From: CBDDBU01 sp965226045
GTDB lineage: Bacteria; Pseudomonadota; Alphaproteobacteria; VGEJ01
Direction of reading: 5' to 3'
Length of the DNA stretch: 64,000 bases
Assembly (NCBI GenBank): GCA_965226045.1
Contig: CBDDBU010000019.1
Location: forward strand, 1-64,000
Shown here: piece after piece, positions 41,923 to 50,410 of the stretch
How positions within the stretch are numbered: the stretch's first letter is position 1
Layout: each line of letters opens with the position of its first letter
The notes under the pieces: generated by a model
What the model was told of the DNA's origin: nothing
The model's database searches: none
What the model saw: only the letters and a program-made list of their open reading frames with translations
Position numbers and translations under genes: made by a program

Positions 41923-42273
41923 ATGGAATTAATAACGGCCGTCGAGCGCCTTGGGGCGCTGGCCCAGGGCACCCGGCTCGCTCTCTTCCGCCGCCTCGTC
42001 GCGGCCGGGCCAGCCGGTATGGCGGCTGGCCGCATTGCCGCTGAGCTTGGTGTGCCGGGTCCGACCCTCTCGTTCCATCTCGCCCAGTTGCGTCACGCCG
42101 GCCTGGTGACGGCGCGGCGCCGTGGGCGTTCCATCGCCTATGTGGCCGATTACGCGGCCATGAATGGCCTGATCGGCTTATTGACCGAGAACTGCTGCCG
42201 GCGCCCGGCGGCAGCGCCATCGACCCCCAATCGCCAAGTGGAGCGCGTGCCATGGCCAGACGATTGCACCTGA
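41923..42273 (+). CDS. arsR: ArsR-family repressor, organoarsenical-type
   Basis: A 116-residue winged-helix repressor. The N-terminus is MELITAVERLGALAQGTRLA and the recognition helix region is LGVPGPTLSFHLAQLRHAGL. The classical CVC motif on helix 3 is missing. Instead a vicinal Cys pair (Cys91-Cys92, LLTENCCRR) stands after the dimer helix, with another Cys at residue 115 (DDCT). A C-terminal vicinal pair is known from ArsR proteins that sense methylarsenite selectively. The gene overlaps arsI by 22 bases. Confidence 0.82.
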   Translation: MELITAVERLGALAQGTRLALFRRLVAAGPAGMAAGRIAAELGVPGPTLSFHLAQLRHAGLVTARRRGRSIAYVADYAAMNGLIGLLTENCCRRPAAAPSTPNRQVERVPWPDDCT

Positions 42274-42692
42274 GCGTCGCGGTGAGCGATCTCGACCGCG
42301 CGATGGGCTTCTATACGGCGCTGTTCGGCGTCGAGCCGAGCGTGCGCAAGGACGACTACGCCAAGTGGATGATCGACGATCCCCGCCTCAACTTTGCGAT
42401 CACGAGCCGGGGCCGGACGCCGGGCGTCGATCACTTTGGGTTGCAGTTCGAGACGGCGGACGATCTAGCTGCCTTCACGGGCGAGGCGACGGCGCGCGGT
42501 TTGCGCGGCCGGACGGTCGAGGGCGGCGCCTGCTGTTACGCGCGCTCCGACAAGCTCTGGCTTGCCGATCCCGATGGTTTGGCGTGGGAGGTCTTTCACA
42601 CTCGCGCCGCCCACGAAAGCTTCGGTGTCGACGACATCACCGACTTGGAAATCCGCGACCTCGCGACGGTGTCTACTTCGCGCTGCTGTTGA
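42252..42692 (+). CDS. arsI: ArsI-like C-As lyase (VOC superfamily)
   Basis: A 146-residue vicinal-oxygen-chelate dioxygenase. Metal ligands are predicted at His6 (RRLHLSVAV), His61 (GVDHFGLQF) and Glu113 (DGLAWEVFHT). The substrate-binding vicinal Cys pair is Cys94-Cys95 in GGACCYARSDKLWLADPDG. These match ArsI, which demethylates trivalent methylarsenicals. Co-transcription with an ArsR bearing a C-terminal Cys pair strengthens this. The tail ends in another Cys pair (TSRCC). Confidence 0.85.
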   Translation: MARRLHLSVAVSDLDRAMGFYTALFGVEPSVRKDDYAKWMIDDPRLNFAITSRGRTPGVDHFGLQFETADDLAAFTGEATARGLRGRTVEGGACCYARSDKLWLADPDGLAWEVFHTRAAHESFGVDDITDLEIRDLATVSTSRCC

Positions 42693-42803
42693 GACGGCTG
42701 GCCTCGTCGGGCCTCGCGCTCGTGGCCTACATTTGGGCCGGCGCTACAATGGGCCGTTGCGGGAACGGAGCATGGGGCCAGAAGAACCCGGGAACGGCAC
42801 GGC

Positions 42804-43065
42804 ATGAGTCTGATCGTCGAGTTCCTGGATTTTGTGGAAGGCGAGCGAGGGCGCTCGCGCGCGCTTACTTGGCCGCATTCTGACCAAGTGCCGGCAAGTG
42901 ACCGGGGCCGAGGCGGGCGCCATCTACCTTGTACAGCACCACGGCGGCGCCAAGCGGCTCGTGCCGGCGAGCATCCAGAACGACGCCATTCAGATCAAGC
43001 CGCGCCATCGAGCGATGCCCGCTGCAGCCTCGAGAATCGCCGCCCACGTCGCGACCTCCAAATAG
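42804..43065 (+). pseudogene. GAF-domain protein fragment
   Basis: It starts MSLIVEFLDFVEGERG. After a one-frame change the sequence continues LLGRILTKCRQVTGAEAGAI then YLVQHHGGAKRLVPASIQND, the beginning of a GAF domain as found in HD-GYP or cyclase signalling proteins. Similarity stops after about 75 residues. This stretch and the rest of the 42693-43190 interval hold no other gene, so it is a truncated remnant. Confidence 0.5.
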
Positions 43066-43190
43066 CCGGACGCGCGGGGCTCGGTTTCGCGGTGTCGCGA
43101 AAACCCGCTATAGTCGCGCCAACGCGGTCCTGAGCGCCATGTCAGCAAATGGTGCGAGGACGATTGTCACCAGGTGGGAGGACAGTGGCC

Positions 43191-44879
43191 ATGGCCAATG
43201 ACCAGAAGACACACCCTTACGTTCCGGAAGTCGCGGAGAAGTTCCGCAAGGGCGAGGTCTCGCGGCGCGAGTTCCTCGGTACGGTCACCAAGCTTGGCGT
43301 CTCGGCGAGCTTGGCCTACGCCATGGCCGGCCAGATCATCGGCGAGCGGCCGACGCGCGCGGCGCGGGCCGCGACGCCGAAGTCGGGCGGCAACCTGCGC
43401 ATCTCGATGAACGTCAAGGAGAGCTCGGACCCGGCGATCTACGATTGGTCGGAAAAAGGCAACGTCGCCCGCCACATGGCTGAGCCGCTGGTCATGATCG
43501 GCCGGGACGGCGCCGCCCGAGGCCACCTCATGGAGAGCTGGTCGGCCTCGGACGATCTGAAAACCTGGACGCTCAACCTGCGCAAGGGCGTCAAGTGGTC
43601 GAACGGCGATGATTTTGGGGCCGAGGACGTAATCTTCAATTTCGCGCGGTGGCTCGATCCCGCCACCGGCTCGTCCAATCAGGGCCGGTTCTCGTCGCTG
43701 ACCACCACGGTCGACACGGGCAAGAAAGACGACAACGGCAATGCGATGATGTCGACAATGGCGGCCGAGGGCGCGCTCGAGAAGGTCGATGACCATACGG
43801 TCCGCTTGCACCTCAAGAAGGCTGATATCGCCATTCCCGAAAGCCTCGCCGATTATCCGGCGCTCTGCGTTCACCGCGGATTTTCGGAGGCCGGTGGCGA
43901 TCTGACAAAGAATCCGGTCGGCACCGGGCCGTTCATGCTCAAGGAGTTCGCGGTCGGCGAGAAGGCGGTGTTGACCAAGCGGGCCGATTATTGGGGCGGC
44001 GAACCCTACCTCGACCAGATCACCTATATCGACCATGGCGACGACGTGGCCGCATCGATCGCGGCGCTAGCTTCGGGTCAGGTCGATGCCTTGCACCAGG
44101 TGTCCATCGAGCAGGTGGCGACGGCGGCGGCGCTGCCGGGGATGGTGGTTCACGAAGGCGTGACCGCGCAGACCGGCGTCGCCCGTATGCGTGTCACCGA
44201 AGCACCTTTCGACAACAAGAAATTGCGCCAGGCGATCCAGGCCTGCGTCGATCCGGCGCGGATGCTCGAGGTCGTCTATCTGAACCGCGGCGCGGTCGGC
44301 GAGGACCATCATGTCTCGCCGGTGCATCCCGAGTACGCACAGGCGCCGACGCAGAAGCAAGACTATGCACTGGCCAAGAAGCTGTTAGCCGAGGCCGGCT
44401 ACGCGGACGGTATCCAGCTCACCATCGATTGCGTGGCCCAGCCGACCTGGGAGCAGAACACCTGCAAGGCGCTTTCGGAGATGGTCAAGCCGGCCGGCAT
44501 CGATCTCGCGATTAACATCATGCCGGGCGGCACTTACTGGGACCGCTGGATGTCGACGCCGTTTGGCTTTACCGCGTGGACCCACCGCGCGCTCGGCGTG
44601 CAGGTCCTCAGTCTGGCCTATCGCACCGGCGTCGCCTGGAACGAGACCGCGTACTCCAACCCTGAGTTCGACCGGCTATTGGACGACGCGGGCACCAAGA
44701 TCGATGCCGCCGAGCGGCGCAAGGTGATGGCGAAGCTGCAGGGCATCATCCAGGATGATGCGATCATCTCGCAGGACTTCTGGCGCTCGGTCTTCACGGC
44801 GGCACACGAGAAGGTTCACGGCGTCTATGCCCAAGTGGCGCTCGAGCACCACTACGCCAAGGTGTGGATGGATAGCTAA
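43191..44879 (+). CDS. dipeptide/oligopeptide-type ABC transporter substrate-binding protein
   Basis: A 562-residue SBP_bac_5 family protein. It carries a twin-arginine type signal (EVSRREFLGTVTKLGVSASLAYAM), then HMAEPLVMIGRDGA, KGVKWSNGDDFGAEDVIFNF, KNPVGTGPFMLKEF, DNKKLRQAIQACVDPARML and RTGVAWNETAYSNPEFDRLLDDA. ATG 43191 is preceded by GGTGGGAGGACAGTGGCC. Tat export implies folding in the cytosol. It binds a peptide, opine or nickel-type ligand for the permeases downstream. A GC hairpin follows its stop. Confidence 0.9.
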   Translation: MANDQKTHPYVPEVAEKFRKGEVSRREFLGTVTKLGVSASLAYAMAGQIIGERPTRAARAATPKSGGNLRISMNVKESSDPAIYDWSEKGNVARHMAEPLVMIGRDGAARGHLMESWSASDDLKTWTLNLRKGVKWSNGDDFGAEDVIFNFARWLDPATGSSNQGRFSSLTTTVDTGKKDDNGNAMMSTMAAEGALEKVDDHTVRLHLKKADIAIPESLADYPALCVHRGFSEAGGDLTKNPVGTGPFMLKEFAVGEKAVLTKRADYWGGEPYLDQITYIDHGDDVAASIAALASGQVDALHQVSIEQVATAAALPGMVVHEGVTAQTGVARMRVTEAPFDNKKLRQAIQACVDPARMLEVVYLNRGAVGEDHHVSPVHPEYAQAPTQKQDYALAKKLLAEAGYADGIQLTIDCVAQPTWEQNTCKALSEMVKPAGIDLAINIMPGGTYWDRWMSTPFGFTAWTHRALGVQVLSLAYRTGVAWNETAYSNPEFDRLLDDAGTKIDAAERRKVMAKLQGIIQDDAIISQDFWRSVFTAAHEKVHGVYAQVALEHHYAKVWMDS

Positions 44880-44887
44880 GCACGAAT

Positions 44888-44915
44888 GGCGGGCCGGTCC
44901 TAGCGCCGGCCCGCC
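44888..44915 (+). promoter_or_regulatory. intercistronic stem-loop between binding-protein and permease genes
   Basis: GGCGGGCCGG / CCGGCCCGCC form a perfect 10-bp stem with an 8-base loop, 8 bases after the binding-protein stop. No T-run follows. It is placed like the mRNA-stabilising hairpins that raise binding-protein expression over permeases. Confidence 0.6.
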
Positions 44916-44959
44916 CCCGGGCTCGATGGTCCGCCGCCGCCGCGCCACGGGCCTGGCCC

Positions 44960-45892
44960 ATGATCATTTTCATCTTCCGACGCCTCGGCTTCATGGTGCT
45001 CACCATGGTCGTGGTGTCGGTCGTCTTGTTTATGCTGTTGGAGTTCTCGCCCGGCAACGTCGCCACCAAGGTGCTGGGGCCCTATTCCAGCGACGAGCAG
45101 CGCGACCTGTGGCTTGAGGCGCACGGATATTTCGAGCCGCTCCATCTGCGCTACCTGAGTTGGCTTGGCAATTTCGCGAGCGGCGATCTTGGCGAGTCGA
45201 TCCGTTTTAAGACGCCCGTCGCCGACGTGCTGTGGCCGCGTCTGGGCAACACCGGCCTCCTCGGGCTCGTCACCTTCGCGATAATGATTCCCTTATCCCT
45301 TGTGCTGGGGGTGCTGTCGGGAATGCGTGAGGGCTCGCCGCTTGACCGCACCATCTCGATCGCCAGCATCGTCACCACCTCGGTGCCCGAGTTCGCGAGC
45401 GCGGTGTTGCTGGCGGCGATCTTCGTCTTTTGGCTCGGCATCCTGCCCGGCACCAGCACCATGTCCGATGGCTTTGATTTCGCCCAGCTGGTGCTGCCGG
45501 TGATGGTGCTGGTGCTCTACGACTTCGGCTACGTCACGCGGATGACGCGCGCCTCGATGGCCGAGGTCATGACTCAGCCTTATATCCGAACCGCCGTCCT
45601 GAAGGGGTTGCCGTACTCGAAGGTGATCATCCGCCATGCGCTCCGCAACGCGCTGATCGCGCCGTTCACGGTCATCATGCTGCAGATCAACTGGCTGCTG
45701 TCGGGTGTTATCGTGGTCGAGTTCTTCTTTGCCTACAAAGGCTTTGGCGCCTTGTTGTTGGAGGCCTCGCTGAATGACGACATCTTTCTGATCGAGGCCT
45801 GCGCCATGGTCGCCGTGTTCGTCGCGGTGGCGACCCAGACTATCGCCGACGTCGGTTACACCTTCCTCAACCCGCGCATCCGGGTGAGTTAG
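44960..45892 (+). CDS. DppB/OppB-type ABC permease
   Basis: A 310-residue BPD_transp_1 permease. The start is MIIFIFRRLGFMVLTMVVVS with a typical first helix, then GDLGESIRFKTPVADVLWPR, the EAA loop RTAVLKGLPYSKVIIRHALRNALIAPF and the C-terminal QTIADVGYTFLNPRIR. Six membrane segments are predicted. It is followed after 6 bases by the second permease. The cargo is set by the SBP upstream. Confidence 0.92.
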   Translation: MIIFIFRRLGFMVLTMVVVSVVLFMLLEFSPGNVATKVLGPYSSDEQRDLWLEAHGYFEPLHLRYLSWLGNFASGDLGESIRFKTPVADVLWPRLGNTGLLGLVTFAIMIPLSLVLGVLSGMREGSPLDRTISIASIVTTSVPEFASAVLLAAIFVFWLGILPGTSTMSDGFDFAQLVLPVMVLVLYDFGYVTRMTRASMAEVMTQPYIRTAVLKGLPYSKVIIRHALRNALIAPFTVIMLQINWLLSGVIVVEFFFAYKGFGALLLEASLNDDIFLIEACAMVAVFVAVATQTIADVGYTFLNPRIRVS

Positions 45893-45898
45893 GCCGCC

Positions 45899-46789
45899 AT
45901 GACCGATCAGGCTGCGAGGGATACTCGGGATGGGCACGGGGCGGCGTTGATTCGCGCGCTGAAGTCGTTCGGTCTCATACGCGAGAGCGTGGTCGGCATG
46001 ATCGGCGCGGGGCTCATCACGTTCTGGGTGCTGATGGCGATTTCCGCGCCGCTCCTGGCGCCATTCCCGCCCAACGCGATCATCCAACCCTTCGCCATGC
46101 CGTTCACCGCCTACGCGGAGGGCGGGACGTTCTGGCTCGGCACCGACCACTTGGGGCGCGACATCCTCTCGCGCCTTATGTGGGGCTCACGCACAGTCCT
46201 GTTCTATGCCCCCGTGGCCACGCTATGCGCCTACGTCGTCGGCATCGTGATGGGGCTCGCGGCCGGCTATCTGGGCGGCTGGGCGGATGAGGCGCTGTCG
46301 CGCCTGAGCGACATCATTCTGTCGTTCCCAGTGCTGGTGCTCTACATCATCATCATCGCCACCATCGGCGCCTCTGGCATCAACATCATCATCGCCATTA
46401 CCTTCGCCAGCGCGCCCGGCATCATGCGCATCGTGCGCGGGCTGGTGCTCGATCTGCGCAATCGCGACTATGTGGCGGCGGCGCAGACCCGGGGCGAGAC
46501 GGCGTGGCACATCATGTTGGTGGAAATCTTGCCCAACGCGCGCGGGCCGCTGATCGTCGATGCCTGTCTCAGGCTCGGCTACGTCATCATCACGATCGGT
46601 GTCCTCGGCTTCCTCGGGCTCGGGCTGCCGCCACCCGATCCCGACTGGGGCGGCATGATCAACGAAACCCGCGCGATCGCGCTCGTTTTTCCGCATATGA
46701 CCGTGATCCCTTGCATCGCCATCTCCTCGCTGATCCTCGGCTTCAATCTGCTGGCCGACGGCTTGCGCGAAATCTCGCTGCGGGACTGA
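45899..46789 (+). CDS. DppC/OppC-type ABC permease
   Basis: A 296-residue permease. It has the OppC-type N-terminal helix (VGMIGAGLITFWVLMAISAP), FWLGTDHLGRDILSRLMWGSR, the EAA loop RDYVAAAQTRGETAWHIMLVEILPNARGPL and GFLGLGLPPPDPDWGGM-INE. It heterodimerises with the preceding permease. The gap to the fused ATPase gene is 4 bases. Confidence 0.92.
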   Translation: MTDQAARDTRDGHGAALIRALKSFGLIRESVVGMIGAGLITFWVLMAISAPLLAPFPPNAIIQPFAMPFTAYAEGGTFWLGTDHLGRDILSRLMWGSRTVLFYAPVATLCAYVVGIVMGLAAGYLGGWADEALSRLSDIILSFPVLVLYIIIIATIGASGINIIIAITFASAPGIMRIVRGLVLDLRNRDYVAAAQTRGETAWHIMLVEILPNARGPLIVDACLRLGYVIITIGVLGFLGLGLPPPDPDWGGMINETRAIALVFPHMTVIPCIAISSLILGFNLLADGLREISLRD

Positions 46790-46793
46790 GGCC

Positions 46794-48899
46794 ATGAGCG
46801 AGGATCGCGGGGCGCCCCTGCTTGAGATCGAGGACCTGCGGCTTTCGTACTTCACGCGGGCGGGTGAAATTCCAGCCGTACAGGACTTCTCGCTGACCTT
46901 GTATCCGGGCGAGGCGGTGGGGCTAGTCGGCGAATCGGGCTGCGGCAAGTCGACGGTGGCGATGGGCATCATGCGCTACATGGGCCATAACGGCGGCATC
47001 GTCGGCGGCAGCATCAAGTTTCGCGGCCGCGATATGGCGAGCCTGAGCCCCGAGGCGCTGCGACAGCTGCGCGGCTCGGAGATCGCGATGATCTATCAGG
47101 AGCCGATGGCGGCGCTGAACCCGAGCATGACGATCGGCGCCCAGCTGGTTGAGGTGCCGATCGTGCACAGTGGCGCGAGCAAATCGGAGGCGCGACGCCG
47201 GGCGCTCGAGGTGCTGGCCGACGTGGGTCTGGCCGATGCCGAGCGGCTGTTGTCCTCGTACCCACACCAGATCTCGGGCGGTCAGCAGCAGCGCGTCGTG
47301 ATCGGCATGGCGCTTCTGGCCAATCCCTCGCTGTTGTTGCTCGACGAACCGACGACCGCGCTCGACGTCACGGTCGAGGCGGGGATCGTCAAGCTGATTG
47401 GCGAACTCAGCCAGAAGTACGACACAGCGCTCCTCTACATCTCGCATAATCTCGGGCTGATCCTCGATACCTGCGACCGGGTCTGCATCATGTACTCGGG
47501 CGAGGTGGTCGAGGAAGGACGAGTCGCCGAGGTCTTCGCGGCGCCCCGCCACCCCTACACCCGAGGCCTGTTCGACTGCATTCCGTTGCCAAGTGCTGAC
47601 AAGAACGCGAGGCCGCTGATTCCCATCCGGGGTCAGCTGCCGCTACCCCATCAGCGCCCGCCGGGGTGCAACTTCGGGCCGCGCTGCGATCACTTCCAGG
47701 CCGGTCTGTGCGATGTCGGGGATATCCCGGTGCGGCTGGTGGTCGACGGCGAGGTCGCCCACAAAGCCCGCTGCGCCCGTTTTGATGAGATTGATTGGCA
47801 GGCCGGTGATGTCACGCGAAAAGCGCGCGAGGTGTCCGAGATCGGCGATGAAGTGCTGCGCGTCGGGAGCATGCAGAAGCACTACCCCGTCCATGACCGC
47901 TCGCTGGCCGGGCTGGTCGGGGGGGGGCATGGCACGCGCTGGGTTAAGGCGAACGAAGATCTGAGCTTCTCGGTCCGGCGCGGCGAGACGGTGGCAATCG
48001 TCGGTGAATCGGGCTGCGGCAAGTCGACGTTCGCCAAGGTGCTGATGGGTCTGGAGACGGCGACCGAGGGAGAGCTGCATTTCAGTGGCGACAACGTTGC
48101 CGACGTTCCGGTGAAAGAGCGCTCGGACGCCCAGATCAGCGGGTTGCAGATGGTGTTCCAGAACCCCAACGATACCCTCAACCCAAGCCACACGATCGGC
48201 GCGCAGATTGGCCGAGTGATCCGGCGCTTCGGCGTCGAAACCGATCCCTCACGGGTACGCGAGCGGGTGTTTCAGTTGCTGGACACGGTCAAGTTGCCAC
48301 GCGATTTTGCGCAGCGACGGCCACGCCAGCTGTCGGGCGGACAGAAACAACGGGTCGGCATCGCGCGCGCGTTCGCCGGCAACCCGGCGATGGTGGTGGC
48401 CGACGAGCCGGTCTCGGCGCTCGACGTCTCGGTTCAGGCGGCGGTGGCCGAACTGTTGATGGATATTCAGCGCGAGCACGGCACCACGCTCCTGTTCATC
48501 AGCCACAATCTCAGTGTCGTGCGCTACCTTGCCGACCGAATCGTGGTCATGTATCTGGGCCATATCATGGAGCAGGGGACCACCGATGAGGTGTTCGCAC
48601 CGCCCTATCACCCCTATACCGAAGCGCTCTTGTCGGCCGTGCCCATCGCCGACCCGGCGGTCACCAAGCGCGATATCGTGCTCGAGGGCGCACTGCCGAG
48701 CGCACTTGACCCGCCCAGGGGCTGCCCCTTCGCCACCCGTTGTCCGCGCAGTCTTGGAGCCGTTTGCGACGAACAGCCGCCGCCCGCACGGCTCGCCGCG
48801 GAGGGACACACGATCGCCTGCCACATCCCGATCGAAGAACTGCGGACGGTCGCGCCCGTCTTCGCCGACAACGCCGACGTCGCGCCAGCGCTGGTCTAG
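46794..48899 (+). CDS. fused dipeptide-type ABC transporter ATPases (DppD-DppF in one chain)
   Basis: A 701-residue protein with two complete ATPase halves. The first has Walker A GESGCGKS (46-53), signature ISGGQQQRVVIG, Walker B LLLLDEPTTALD and the C-terminal oligopeptide-transporter motif with Cys (PPGCNFGPRCDHFQAGLCD, RCARF). The second has Walker A GESGCGKS (about 404-411), LSGGQKQRVGIARAF, MVVADEPVSALD and CPFATRCPRSLGAVCDEQPP. The Cys clusters in each tail are those that bind a 4Fe-4S cluster in some family members. The fusion ensures a 1:1 ratio. It is the last gene of the operon. Confidence 0.93.
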   Translation: MSEDRGAPLLEIEDLRLSYFTRAGEIPAVQDFSLTLYPGEAVGLVGESGCGKSTVAMGIMRYMGHNGGIVGGSIKFRGRDMASLSPEALRQLRGSEIAMIYQEPMAALNPSMTIGAQLVEVPIVHSGASKSEARRRALEVLADVGLADAERLLSSYPHQISGGQQQRVVIGMALLANPSLLLLDEPTTALDVTVEAGIVKLIGELSQKYDTALLYISHNLGLILDTCDRVCIMYSGEVVEEGRVAEVFAAPRHPYTRGLFDCIPLPSADKNARPLIPIRGQLPLPHQRPPGCNFGPRCDHFQAGLCDVGDIPVRLVVDGEVAHKARCARFDEIDWQAGDVTRKAREVSEIGDEVLRVGSMQKHYPVHDRSLAGLVGGGHGTRWVKANEDLSFSVRRGETVAIVGESGCGKSTFAKVLMGLETATEGELHFSGDNVADVPVKERSDAQISGLQMVFQNPNDTLNPSHTIGAQIGRVIRRFGVETDPSRVRERVFQLLDTVKLPRDFAQRRPRQLSGGQKQRVGIARAFAGNPAMVVADEPVSALDVSVQAAVAELLMDIQREHGTTLLFISHNLSVVRYLADRIVVMYLGHIMEQGTTDEVFAPPYHPYTEALLSAVPIADPAVTKRDIVLEGALPSALDPPRGCPFATRCPRSLGAVCDEQPPPARLAAEGHTIACHIPIEELRTVAPVFADNADVAPALV

Positions 48900-49028
48900 C
48901 GGTCGGCATTGTCCGGTTGCTCGCGGCGCCTCGGTGCATCCGCGTGACCGATGCCTACGGCCCACGGTATGATCGCGACTAGATTAGGGTGTGCCCAAGC
49001 GAAAGCATAAGCGACGAGGGAGTTGGCG

Positions 49029-49623
49029 ATGAAGCGGAGGAACGACGGCGTGATCGGGGCGGCGTTGATCGCTATTTTTGGTACTCGCGATCGTGCCCGC
49101 GCCAGCGATGGCCGCGCCCGAGCTCGCCGACCCACAGCCGGCGGCGAGCGATCTCGAACCGGGCTTCGCGGTGCGCTACTACGCTCGCAAGTTCAATCAC
49201 ATTCGCGAGCTGATCGACTGGGAGGGCTACAAGGACGGCGCGGCCGGTCCGCCGATTCCGCTCCTGGACTACAAATCTGGCACCGGCGAGGTGCTGACCA
49301 GCGGTAAGGAAAATATCGTCGGTGCGCGCATCACCGGCCTGATCCACCTCGCCGAGCCGGGTGCCTACACGTTCGCCGTCAACTCGAACGACGGCGCGCG
49401 GGTTTGGGTTGGCGGCGAGCAGATTCTCGACGACCCCGATGTTCACGCCGACCGCTTCTCCGACCCGGCTTGGGTGACGATCGAGGAGGCCGGCTGGTAT
49501 CCGATCACCGTCCTCTATTTCGAGAAGAAGAACACCTCGACGCTGCAACTCTGCTAGCTCAAACCGACCGATGAGCCGGGACCGATGTTCGTCGTGTCGG
49601 CGGAGAGTTTTTCCCCCGCCAAG
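49029..49623 (+). pseudogene. secreted PA14-domain protein, frameshift and nonsense
   Basis: ATG 49029 (GAGGGAG upstream) starts a signal peptide MKRRNDGVIGAALIAI. In a T5 run (49075-49079) one base too many shifts the frame, and it resumes LVLAIVPAPAMAAPELADP. The mature part is PA14-like: FAVRYYARKFNHIRELIDW, ITGLIHLAEPGAYTFAVNSN-DGARVWVGGEQILDD, GWYPITVLYFEKKNTSTLQL. A TAG at 49555-49557 cuts it, but the frame continues in family style (LKPTDEPGPMFVVSAESFSP) to TAG 49621-49623. PA14 domains bind carbohydrate. No partner gene is adjacent. Confidence 0.65.
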
Positions 49624-49723
49624 TAGTGATCGGCGCTTGCCCCGCTAGACAGGTTGAATTGCGTGCGCCAAGTCGGCGCCGGAGCTTTTGCCCCGGAGCC
49701 GTCCCGACGTGCCGTGGCCGCCG

Positions 49724-50182
49724 CTAAGCGGCCTTGGTGCCTTCGATCCGCTGCGAGGGGCCGCTCTTAATGTCGATCCGTCGCGGCTTCATCGCTTCCG
49801 GCAGACGCCGCACCAGATCGATCTGGAGAAGCCCGTTGGCCAGGGCCGCGCCCGCCGCCTCGACATGCTCTTCGAGCTGGAACCGACGCTGGAAGGCACG
49901 TTCGGCGATTCCCTGGTGCAGATAGGTCAGCTCGCCGTCGCCATCGGCGCGCTTGCCGCTGATGGTGAGCACGCCCTCCTTCAGCTCTATATTAAGATCT
50001 GTCTCGGCGAAGCCGGCGACCGCGAGGGTGATCCCGTAAGTGTCCTCGCCGGTCTTCTCGATGTTGTAGGGCGGATAGTTGTTCACGTTGTCGTCCCCGC
50101 CGGCGGCCGCGTCCAGCATCCGGGTCAAGCGGTCAAAGCCGATGGTCGAGCGGAACAGGGGGGAATAATCGATTCGAGTCAT
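49724..50182 (-). CDS. Hsp20/IbpA-type small heat-shock protein
   Basis: A 152-residue alpha-crystallin-domain holdase. The start is MTRIDYSPLFRSTIGFDRLT, with the domain core NYPPYNIEKTGEDTYGITLAVAGF, GVLTISGKRADGDGE, YLHQGIAERAFQRRFQL (RxFxRxF-type) and VEAAGAALANGLLQIDLVRRLPE, followed by a charged tail. It binds unfolding proteins in heat. ATG 50180-50182 is preferred because the AAGGAG ribosome site lies 10 bases upstream, while an earlier ATG (50191) touches it. The leader folds into a ROSE-like thermometer. Confidence 0.92.
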   Translation of the reverse strand: MTRIDYSPLFRSTIGFDRLTRMLDAAAGGDDNVNNYPPYNIEKTGEDTYGITLAVAGFAETDLNIELKEGVLTISGKRADGDGELTYLHQGIAERAFQRRFQLEEHVEAAGAALANGLLQIDLVRRLPEAMKPRRIDIKSGPSQRIEGTKAA

Positions 50183-50265
50183 AGCACACATTCTCCTTCA
50201 GAAGCAATGTATGTCGTTGAGCCGGCAATCCGGCCCAGCGTCCCAGGCCCTTCAAAGGCACCTGG
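50183..50265 (-). promoter_or_regulatory. ROSE-like RNA thermometer in the hsp20 leader
   Basis: In mRNA sense the last hairpin (50213-50185) pairs CAUACA with UGUGUG, then UUGCUU with AAGGAG around the loop CUG. The Shine-Dalgarno sequence is thus masked with a G-G mismatch, the hallmark U-Y-G-C-U motif of ROSE elements. Upstream stems are GCCGG AUUG CCGGC (50234-50221) and CCAGGU...GGCCUGG (50265-50243). Confidence 0.65.
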
Positions 50266-50410
50266 TACAATTGATTTGGGAGCGAAACGAGCCAGTTCAA
50301 GACCCATTCGACATGCCCGTGGCGAGGGCTCAGAGCCAGCGCCGCACCCTGTTTCGGTAGCCCCGGTACGCGTCGCCGAACGTTCTTTCGAGGTAGCGTT
50401 CCTCGCGGCG

